This document shows, one piece after another, positions 1 to 4,650 of a stretch of 6,272 nucleotides of DNA. This stretch comes from CAVDAL01 sp963606965 (GTDB lineage Bacteria > Actinomycetota > Coriobacteriia > Coriobacteriales > QAMH01): the NCBI GenBank assembly GCA_963606965.1, contig CAVDAL010000072.1, forward strand, positions 1 through 6,272. Direction: 5' to 3'. The notes beneath the pieces are model-generated. The model ran no database searches, was not told where the DNA came from, and was given only the letters and a program-made list of their open reading frames with translations. The position numbers and the translations under genes are program-made. Position 1 is the stretch's first letter. Each line of letters opens with the position of its first letter.

Positions 1-42
1 TCAACTTCGGCAAAATTTCCACAAAAAAGTTTGCAATATTGG

Positions 43-70
43 TTGCATTTTTGGCGCGAGCGTGTATACT
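43..70 (+). promoter_or_regulatory. Probable sigma-70-type promoter of the tmRNA gene
   Basis: A -35-like TTGCAT (43-48) and a -10-like TATACT (65-70) are separated by 16 bp. The -10 matches the TATAAT consensus at five of six positions. Transcription would begin near 77, leaving a leader of about 25 nt before the mature tmRNA 5' end at 103, which RNase P would remove. No other promoter-like pair this close to the gene looks better. Positions 1-42 hold no recognisable gene end. Confidence 0.55.
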
Positions 71-81
71 AATTCGCCCAC

Positions 82-97
82 GTTCTTTGAAAAACTG
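82..97 (+). promoter_or_regulatory. rRNA-leader-like (boxA-type) element in the tmRNA precursor
   Basis: GTTCTTTGAAAAACTG closely resembles the conserved (T)GTTCTTTGAGAACTC / GTTCTTTGAAAACT stretch found in leaders and spacers of rRNA operons of Gram-positive bacteria and actinobacteria, where it overlaps the boxA antitermination and processing signal. Here it lies between the predicted transcription start and the tmRNA 5' end. The resemblance is seen in the sequence; a role in antitermination or processing of the tmRNA precursor is inference. Confidence 0.45.
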
Positions 98-102
98 AAA
101 CC

Positions 103-477
103 GGGGGTGACTGGTTTCGACATAATAGCTTTGACAGGGGCAGCAAGCCGTGGTCTCCTCGCCACGTTAAACAGGGGTAAAGCCAATTAACTGGCAAAGT
201 TACAAAATTCCAGGGTCAGCGTCAGTTGGCTCTCGCTGCCTAATCTTAGGTTCAGCATCCTCAATCTGTGCTTTAGCCCTCGGGCGCAGTGCGAGGTCAT
301 TTAAGAGGGATGCTCTTGTGGACGTAGCTGGTATGCCGCAAGAAAAGATTGAACCAGCAAGAATTTATAACGTTTGTTGTTGTGCCGCATGAATTCTTAC
401 TTGAACAGCAACTGAGCTTGGAGACACCTCTGAAGGAACTATTGTGGACAGGAGTTCAATTCTCCTCACCTCCACCA
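103..477 (+). ncRNA. ssrA: Transfer-messenger RNA (tmRNA, 10Sa RNA)
   Basis: This single-piece tmRNA of about 375 nt rescues ribosomes stalled on broken mRNAs, acting with SmpB: it is charged with alanine, enters the empty A site and supplies a short reading frame for a degradation tag. The 5' end GGGGGTGACTGGTTTCGACA is the near-invariant tmRNA start. The 3' end gives a T-arm (stem AGGAG/CTCCT around loop TTCAATT), an acceptor strand pairing with positions 103-109 (one G-U pair) and an encoded CCA ending at 477. The tag frame ends in ALAA-stop at 241-243. A helix after the tag forms from AGCATCC near 253 with GGATGCT ending at 315, and CCTCG/CGAGG pairs inside it. An intrinsic terminator follows directly. 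The smpB gene usually found near ssrA is not visible here. Identity is certain; ends are accurate to a base or two. Confidence 0.97.
193..243 (+). other. tmRNA tag-peptide reading frame (proteolysis tag)
   Basis: Reading back from the TAA at 241-243 gives GCT CTC GCT GCC, the ALAA end recognised by ClpXP-type proteases. The best resume codon is GGC at 193, giving the 16-residue tag GKVTKFQGQRQLALAA. The preceding UUAACU puts an A at -4, as in the E. coli UAGUC context. The frame is closed upstream by TAA at 178-180, so the tag cannot start earlier than 181. A GCA at 194 is out of frame with the ALAA end. The C-terminus is secure; the exact first residue (Gly here rather than the common Ala) is inferred. 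Confidence 0.65.
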
Positions 478-486
478 AATGCAACA

Positions 487-530
487 GCGGATGCATTCCC
501 AATATACGGGATGCATCCGCTTTTTGTTTC
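487..530 (+). terminator. Intrinsic terminator of ssrA
   Basis: The left arm 487-500 (GCGGATGCATTCCC) pairs with the right arm 508-520 (GGGATGCATCCGC) with a single bulged T around a 7-nt loop, giving a 13-bp stem. It is followed at once by TTTTTG and more Ts. It begins 10 nt after the tmRNA CCA end, so it should define the precursor 3' end. On the opposite strand the hairpin lacks a U-tract, so it should act on the + strand only. Confidence 0.9.
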
Positions 531-587
531 TAGCAGGCCTTAGGGCTTTTTCACTTCACCACACAAAACGAAGTGCCGCGGAAGTTG

Positions 588-628
588 TTCGGATTGACAG
601 CTCGCTGTCAAAACACCCACAATCCGAA
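588..628. repeat. Inverted repeat TTCGGATTG / CAATCCGAA
   Basis: Perfect 9-bp arms lie at 588-596 and 620-628. The left arm shares TTG with the 18-bp palindrome at 594-611, so as RNA or cruciform the two structures exclude each other. No T-tract follows directly, so it does not read as an intrinsic terminator. Confidence 0.6.
594..611. repeat. 18-bp palindrome, copy 1 (TTGACAGC-TC-GCTGTCAA)
   Basis: Perfect 8-bp arms surround a 2-bp centre. It matches the reverse complement of the palindrome at 751-768 at 17 of 18 positions. Two such copies about 157 bp apart suggest a protein-binding site or a dispersed repeat rather than chance. No convincing -10 box lies at the right distance from the TTGACA on either strand, unlike copy 2. 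Confidence 0.65.
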
Positions 629-650
629 GCGCTCAAAATTGAAGAGCGCT
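628..650. repeat. Hairpin AGCGCTC / GAGCGCT
   Basis: Perfect 7-bp arms at 628-634 and 644-650 flank a 9-nt loop. A run of six Ts begins at about 663, some 12 nt beyond the stem, too far for a standard intrinsic terminator. A backup terminator for read-through from ssrA is possible but weakly supported. Confidence 0.5.
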
Positions 651-726
651 ACGTAACTTGCCTTTTTTGACAAGAATTAGCCAAATTTTAGCCAAAAAAG
701 TGCAATTTTTGCCCATTATGAACTAA

Positions 727-792
727 AAAGTGTCACGGAACTTATAAATTTTGACAGTGAGCTGTCAATAAATACAAGAACCGTGACACTTT
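727..792. repeat. 66-bp concentric imperfect palindrome enclosing palindrome copy 2
   Basis: Outer arms AAAGTGTCACGG (727-738) and CCGTGACACTTT (781-792) are perfect over 12 bp. The inner palindrome TTGACAG-TGAG-CTGTCAA (751-768) has exactly the same centre, between 759 and 760. Counting across the dyad, 25 of 33 positions pair. Each half carries a perfect TTGACA followed 16 bp later by a -10-like hexamer: TACAAG at 773-778 on the plus strand and TATAAG (complement of 741-746) on the minus strand. It could be a long hairpin, an operator for a dimeric protein, a small miniature element or a divergent promoter pair; sequence alone does not decide. Confidence 0.7.
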
Positions 793-795
793 CTT

Positions 796-818
796 CAAAA
801 ATCAGAGCTTTAGCTCTG
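796..818 (-). terminator. Intrinsic terminator of the 131-aa protein gene
   Basis: Read on the minus strand, CAGAGC-TAAA-GCTCTG forms a perfect 6-bp stem with a 4-nt loop (818 to 803), followed by ATTTTTG. It lies 26 nt beyond the minus-strand stop codon at 845-847. A second small dyad, AGCGC/GCGCT at 825-838, sits between the stop codon and this hairpin. Confidence 0.75.
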
Positions 819-844
819 TTATGAAGCGCGCATGCGCTGCAATC

Positions 845-1240
845 TTACTCGTAATGAGTCTTGTGAGCTTGAGCCTCTGCGCGGACAACATCAACTGTTG
901 CCAATGGATTAAATGGAATGTCAGCTTCTGCAGCAAGCTCTTCAGTAAGTTTACTTCTGCCATTAATCTTAATCTGTGCAATCTTTAAGTCGTCGGCAGT
1001 TGATTCATTGTCAAGGTCGCCAATTTCAAAATACATTTCAACTGGCACTTTAATGAAGCCTTGAGCTTCAATCAACTTTTCACCATATTTAACTTCCCAG
1101 TCAACATCACCAGCAGCTTTAACAACCAATGGTTCAGTTTCCAGATATTTCTTCAAGTCAACATCTGCAAAAGCCTTGACGCGCTGGCTTGGAACTGCGC
1201 CTTCTTCTTCCACCTGCTTTTTCTTCCCAAATAATGCCAT
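845..1240 (-). CDS. Hypothetical protein, 131 aa, probably cytoplasmic
   Basis: I do not recognise the family. The protein starts MALFGKKKQVEEEG, a charged N-terminal tail, then has a segment at about residues 25-100 with alternating hydrophobic and charged residues, as in a beta-rich domain (KVPVEMYFEIGDL, KIAQIKINGRSKL). The end is Ala/Glu-rich and closes with AQAHKTHYE. No signal peptide, membrane segment, cysteine pair or catalytic motif is visible. It is very likely real: the start has a good AAAGGA ribosome-binding site 6 nt before ATG, the frame ends in TAA and an intrinsic terminator follows. A 133-nt gap from the upstream gene suggests its own promoter, though I could not pick one with confidence. 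Its leader is identical over 24 nt to that of the surface-protein gene at 4648, hinting at shared control or duplication of the leader. Confidence 0.85.
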   Translation of the reverse strand: MALFGKKKQVEEEGAVPSQRVKAFADVDLKKYLETEPLVVKAAGDVDWEVKYGEKLIEAQGFIKVPVEMYFEIGDLDNESTADDLKIAQIKINGRSKLTEELAAEADIPFNPLATVDVVRAEAQAHKTHYE

Positions 1241-1373
1241 TTTGTTTCCTTTCTTTCGGGCACTACTGCAATTAATTATTTTCGAACATGAGCAATTTTA
1301 CTAGATTATCGCTGCTATTTATGCCGCAAACTCAACAAAAGTGCAAGCGTTGTGCAAGTGCTGCACTGCTTAG

Positions 1374-1943
1374 CTATTGCGCGTCAATGCCCAAACACTC
1401 AAAAATCGCACCCATCACAACAGGCACTTTTTCTTCAAGTTCAGGTGAAAGCCCAATATAAAAATCTTGCGGGTCATAGCATTTAGCCTGAATGCAAACG
1501 CATGAAAAATCAGCTGTATAACCTGCAAAGCTAGCATTATTAATAACATCGATAACGCGCAAATCGTGCAGCGAATGCATGACTGTTTTTTCAGCCATGT
1601 CTTCCGGTGTCAGCACAAAAACAGAGCCAGGCGCAATTTTTGGATTTTTGCAATCGATAATATCGACAACAATAATCCTGTCATAATCGCGAATATATGG
1701 CACCATGCTCATGCCCATTGTGCCAGCGTCTAGCACAGGAATGCGGCCGTCGTCTGGCGCTTCAACTTCATCTGGACGGAAAGTGTCCATCAAAAATTGC
1801 GCATGTTCTTCATCGAAATGCTTGCGAGCAGTATCAATATCTGTCAGCACTTTTGCCATATAAGGGCCAAAGCCTTCATCTTGCAAAAGTAAATTGCCAA
1901 CGCAAGCTATCAGCGTTTTTTTATCCTGTTCACTATTGGTCAT
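1374..1943 (-). CDS. Hydrogenase maturation endopeptidase (HybD/HycI family, peptidase M52)
   Basis: The family trims the C-terminus of [NiFe]-hydrogenase large subunits after nickel insertion, in the cytoplasm. The 189-aa protein opens with a beta strand and the signature VGNLLLQDEGFGP (residues 15-27), then LDAGTMGMSMVPYI (71-84) and RIIVVDIID (89-97), and a His segment MHSLHD (122-127). Glu23, Asp94 and His126 occupy the places of the nickel-sensing Glu16/Asp62/His93 of E. coli HybD, so the protein looks functional. The stretch between the first two motifs (about residues 34-68) is longer than in HybD. I chose ATG 1943 because the family domain begins there and GGAAACAAG precedes it; an in-frame ATG at 2045 would add 34 Lys/Arg-rich residues and overlap the upstream gene. 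It follows the kinase gene by 49 nt on the same strand. No hydrogenase subunit gene is in view, so its substrate must lie elsewhere. Confidence 0.9.
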   Translation of the reverse strand: MTNSEQDKKTLIACVGNLLLQDEGFGPYMAKVLTDIDTARKHFDEEHAQFLMDTFRPDEVEAPDDGRIPVLDAGTMGMSMVPYIRDYDRIIVVDIIDCKNPKIAPGSVFVLTPEDMAEKTVMHSLHDLRVIDVINNASFAGYTADFSCVCIQAKCYDPQDFYIGLSPELEEKVPVVMGAIFECLGIDAQ

Positions 1944-1992
1944 CTTGTTTCCAACTTCCCTATCTTGCCTTTTTTTGCTTTCACCATCAACT

Positions 1993-2565
1993 TTAATCTT
2001 CACCACACGCTTCGCCACAAGCTTTACTGCGCTCATATTCCGCAACTTTCAAAGCTGCCAGCTCGACAGTTTCACGCACTTCGAACCCGTCAGTCTTTAT
2101 TGTAACTTGCGCATAACGCCTATAAAGCGGCAAACGCTGGTTATACATTTCTTCAAGCGACATGCCATCTGGCAAAACAACGCCGCGACCTTCCAAACTT
2201 TCCATGCAAATATTTTCTGCATCGAGCCCCAAGCAATTGCAAATCTTTTCATAGGAAGCATCTAAGAAAACAATGCAGCCAATTTGCGCCAAGTGAGCCA
2301 TCGCCTCTTTGCCATAAACAGCACTGCCACCAGTAGCTATGACATAATTTTCACATTCAAGACCAGCAAGAATGCGATTTTCTTCCGCAAGCAAAGCATC
2401 ATTGCCACGGTTCGCAATTATACTTGAAAGGCACGCGCCATTAGCAGCCTGAATAAGCAAGTCCGTATCCACGAACTGCTTGCCCAACTTTTTTGCAAGC
2501 ACAACGCCGACTGTGCTTTTGCCCGCGCCTGGCATACCTATCAAAACGATGTTACTTTTCTTCAT
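1993..2565 (-). CDS. Shikimate-kinase-like P-loop kinase (AroK superfamily), divergent active site
   Basis: Shikimate kinase phosphorylates the shikimate 3-OH in aromatic amino acid synthesis. This 190-aa protein has the fold's landmarks: Walker A GMPGAGKS (10-17), FVDTD (31-35, Asp33/Asp35), ATGGSAV (77-83), a lid-like region at about 122-135 and QRLPLYRRYA (143-152), whose Arg144 matches the substrate-binding Arg near the end of true enzymes. Three hallmarks are altered. The usual GExxFRxxE, whose Arg grips the shikimate carboxylate, reads GNDALLAEE (54-62) with no Arg. The GGG turn is GGS. The lid RPLL is replaced by EGRGVVLPDGMSLEEMY. Shikimate as substrate is therefore uncertain. Start ATG 2565 has AGGAG 11 nt upstream; the in-frame ATG at 2628 would add 21 residues before the first strand, with no domain support. 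It is the first gene of a likely operon with the hydrogenase peptidase. Confidence 0.8.
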   Translation of the reverse strand: MKKSNIVLIGMPGAGKSTVGVVLAKKLGKQFVDTDLLIQAANGACLSSIIANRGNDALLAEENRILAGLECENYVIATGGSAVYGKEAMAHLAQIGCIVFLDASYEKICNCLGLDAENICMESLEGRGVVLPDGMSLEEMYNQRLPLYRRYAQVTIKTDGFEVRETVELAALKVAEYERSKACGEACGED

Positions 2566-2657
2566 GCTTGAACTTGCTCCTGTTTTTGTAGAATATTTGC
2601 GAATTTGCGCATAGCAAAAAAATTGCATACAACAAAAATTTACACGCAGCGCAATTC
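2566..2657. promoter_or_regulatory. Divergent promoter region between kinase and membrane-protein genes
   Basis: The 92-bp AT-rich gap separates two divergent start codons. For the minus strand, TTGCTA (complement of 2612-2617), a 16-bp spacer and TATTCT (complement of 2590-2595) lie just upstream of the AGGAG site at 2577-2581. For the plus strand, TTGCGC (2605-2610), 17 bp and TACAAC (2628-2633) are possible but weak. The two candidates overlap, so the units might compete for polymerase. The location of promoters here is safe; the exact boxes are guesses. Confidence 0.4.
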
Positions 2658-4514
2658 ATGCGAAATATAACCAAACAAACAAAGTATTGGATTTTAATGA
2701 ACATTTTAACGCGACTACAATCAAGCTTGCCTAAAGCTGCGCCCTATCTTGTGCTGGCGCTTGGTTTTGTTCTTTTAATAGCAAATTCGCAATATAGCTT
2801 CGACTGGATTGATGAAAGCTTTTATGCCGCTTTAGCTGATGGGCTGAACAAAGGCGCGTCTCCTTTCATTGACGAATGGCACCCTGCGCAAGCTTATGCC
2901 GTTTTGCTATTGCCATTTTATAAGCTATGGATTGCTGCTACAGGTTCAAGCAGTGGCATAATCTACTTCTTCCGCTTGATTTATACACTGTTCGCTTTTG
3001 TTGTCGCGCTAGTAATTTATAGAGTCCTTAGCCGTGACTTTGGCAAATTTGCTTCATGCTGCTGTGCGTTCGTCTTTCTTTTTTATGTCCGCGCAAACAT
3101 TTTAGGGATGTCATATTACAGCCTCTGCCTTGGCTTTTTTATCTTGGGGCTGCTTGCCGCATGGTGCACATGGCGCAGGCTTGAAAACGACAATGGCGAG
3201 GCCGGCAGCGCGCGCGTAATTCTGCCGCTTTTGTCTGGCATTGCATTTGCGCTTGCTTGTATATGCAACCCTTATGTCATATTTTTCATGCTGGTGGCAT
3301 GCATTGCTATTATTGTCTATGCCGCCATTACAAAGCGCACAAATATTTTGGCAGCTTGCGCTTGGATTATTCTTGGTGCTGTTTTAGTAGCCATTATTTA
3401 TTTGTGGTTTGTCTTTTTGCGAACAAGCCCAAGTGAACTTTTTGCAAACATTGGCAACGTTTTGTCAAGTCATGATGAAAATTTGAGCTTTTGGCAGCGC
3501 ATTCCAAATTATTTATCATTTTTGCCAATCACAAAAATTGGCGGAATTGGTCTGGCTGTTGTGACTGTCGCCTTAATTGTCATGCGAGTGCGCGGCACAT
3601 ATTTAAGCCATGCCATCAAGCTTGTTGCCTTAACAATTTGTCTAGCGCTTTGCGCTTATGATTGCGCTGCAATTTTGCTGGAAAGCAACCATCCACAAAA
3701 AATTATGCTTGCTTTTTCAGAATTTGCTATTCCATGTTTTTTGCTTAGCGAAAGTTTGGACTTTAAAAAGCACCCTGAGTTTTTGCTATTTTGGATTCCT
3801 GGCATTTTATTTTCAATTGTTTGGCAATTTTCAAGCAACACTCAAATATGCGGAATTTTGATTGGATATTGCGTTGTTTGCATGGGCGCTATTATCACCA
3901 CCTCCAAAGCACTGCCCTTTGCACACGATGAATCTTTACTGCATCAAGCTACATCGGTTTTGAGAATTGCAGCAATTTGTTGCTTTGTTGCTGGAATTGC
4001 TTTTGCGCGCCTGACTTCTGTTTATAGCGACGCGCCTTATTCTGAAATGACGGCGCAAATTCAAAGCGGCCCTGCTGCTGGTCTTTACACAAGCGAACAA
4101 CACCTTAAAGAATATGAAGGCTTGGAAAATTTGATTGCAAAAATTGATAACAGCAATAGCGTTTGGGTCACGCCAATGGCGCCTTGGGCTTATTTGGAAG
4201 TTGAAGGCACGTGCGGTGCGACCTCCGCATGGAATACGTTCATGAGTGAAGAAGATGCAGAAATTTATTATGGCGAACAAGGCCACGAATATCCAGGTTG
4301 GATACTTGTTGCAAATGACAACTTGGGCGAGTCAAATAATGTTATTGCTGGGCGCGTGCAAAATAATATCTCTTTGCGAATGTATTACGACTATAATGCG
4401 CAACTGCGCCAGAATTTGAAAGAATCAAGCAATTATGCACCGGTTGCCTCAAATGAATATGGCGTTCTTTATAAACGCGCAGAGCATTCATATATTGGGG
4501 AAGTTAGCAGATAG
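2658..4514 (+). CDS. Polytopic membrane protein, GT-C-type glycosyltransferase-like
   Basis: The 618-aa protein has roughly 12 predicted membrane helices in residues 28-450 (for example 28-44, 102-122, 130-148, 150-170, 187-223, 229-253, 293-309, 318-338, 374-391, 396-413, 433-450) and a soluble, probably extracytoplasmic tail at 451-618. After helix 1 it carries DWIDESFYAALADG (49-62) and then DEWHP (72-76). Acidic pairs in this first outer loop are typical of GT-C enzymes that move sugars from polyprenyl-phosphate donors, such as the PMT/ArnT-related families. Overall shape and loop motif fit; the exact family and substrate cannot be told. The start is uncertain: ATG 2658 lacks a clear ribosome-binding site, and ATG 2697 (residue 14) has only a weak GGA upstream. 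The surface-protein gene follows after 133 nt on the same strand with no terminator between, so a link to surface glycosylation is possible but speculative. Confidence 0.75.
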   Translation: MRNITKQTKYWILMNILTRLQSSLPKAAPYLVLALGFVLLIANSQYSFDWIDESFYAALADGLNKGASPFIDEWHPAQAYAVLLLPFYKLWIAATGSSSGIIYFFRLIYTLFAFVVALVIYRVLSRDFGKFASCCCAFVFLFYVRANILGMSYYSLCLGFFILGLLAAWCTWRRLENDNGEAGSARVILPLLSGIAFALACICNPYVIFFMLVACIAIIVYAAITKRTNILAACAWIILGAVLVAIIYLWFVFLRTSPSELFANIGNVLSSHDENLSFWQRIPNYLSFLPITKIGGIGLAVVTVALIVMRVRGTYLSHAIKLVALTICLALCAYDCAAILLESNHPQKIMLAFSEFAIPCFLLSESLDFKKHPEFLLFWIPGILFSIVWQFSSNTQICGILIGYCVVCMGAIITTSKALPFAHDESLLHQATSVLRIAAICCFVAGIAFARLTSVYSDAPYSEMTAQIQSGPAAGLYTSEQHLKEYEGLENLIAKIDNSNSVWVTPMAPWAYLEVEGTCGATSAWNTFMSEEDAEIYYGEQGHEYPGWILVANDNLGESNNVIAGRVQNNISLRMYYDYNAQLRQNLKESSNYAPVASNEYGVLYKRAEHSYIGEVSR

Positions 4515-4580
4515 AGAAACTTTGTTTATAACACATGTTGATAATTGCCAAAACTTGCCGCCGTCCTTATCAAGCTTTGC

Positions 4581-4589
4581 TGTTACAAT
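4581..4589 (+). promoter_or_regulatory. Candidate extended -10 promoter for the surface-protein gene
   Basis: TGTTACAAT fits the extended -10 pattern TGnTAnAAT, with TACAAT at 4584-4589, about 58 nt before the start codon. The matching -35 position has no good hexamer, which is usual for extended -10 promoters. An alternative is TTGCTT (4595-4600), 17 bp and TAATGT (4618-4623), which would give a short leader. I see no hairpin terminator in 4515-4647, so read-through from the membrane-protein gene is also possible. Confidence 0.35.
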
Positions 4590-4626
4590 AGAACTTGCTT
4601 TAAAAGACCGCTCATCTTAATGTGAC

Positions 4627-4650
4627 GCCCGAAAGAAAGGAAACAAAATG
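4627..4650 (+). promoter_or_regulatory. Ribosome-binding leader identical to that of the 131-aa protein gene
   Basis: This 24-nt stretch ends in the ATG and includes AAAGGA (4636-4641), 6 nt before the start codon. It is base-for-base identical to the minus-strand sequence at 1261-1238, which ends in the start codon of the 131-aa protein. The identity stops at the ATG on one side and at GCCC on the other, and the two coding sequences are unrelated. It fixes both start codons firmly. Confidence 0.85.

Larger units (their letters stand above)
531..844. other. Gene-free convergent intergenic region rich in inverted repeats
   Basis: This stretch lies between the ends of two convergent transcripts, ssrA from the left and the 131-aa gene from the right. 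Short open frames cross it, but none has a ribosome-binding site or a recognisable product. What it does hold is dense dyad symmetry: an inverted repeat at 588-628, an 18-bp palindrome at 594-611, a hairpin at 628-650, a tandem TTAGCCAAA (677-685 and 688-696), a 66-bp concentric palindrome at 727-792, a minus-strand terminator at 796-818 and a short dyad at 825-838. Its origin could be a remnant mobile element or simply paired transcription-end structures. Confidence 0.7.

Noticed and set aside
1..186. Minus-strand open frame of 61 codons
   Set aside because: It overlaps the tmRNA promoter and 5' third of ssrA, and its protein resembles nothing.
349..670. Two plus-strand open frames of about 64 codons
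   Set aside because: They run through the 3' end of ssrA and its terminator hairpin and have no ribosome-binding site; they are chance frames.
1321..1373. Possible terminator after the peptidase gene
   Set aside because: GTGCA-type short repeats occur, but no stable hairpin with a following U-tract can be drawn on the minus strand.
1944..2045. N-terminal extension of the hydrogenase peptidase from ATG 2045
   Set aside because: It would overlap the kinase gene by 53 nt and add a Lys/Arg-rich tail unknown in the family; ATG 1943 has GGAAACAAG before it.
1697..2265. Plus-strand open frames opposite the peptidase and kinase genes
   Set aside because: They are antisense to two genes with clear family motifs; no start signal or protein pattern supports them.
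2566..2628. N-terminal extension of the kinase from ATG 2628
   Set aside because: The extra 21 residues precede the first strand of the fold and cover the likely promoter; ATG 2565 has an AGGAG site.
3656..4286. Small open frames on both strands inside the membrane-protein gene
   Set aside because: They are shadows of the 618-aa frame, without start signals or recognisable products.
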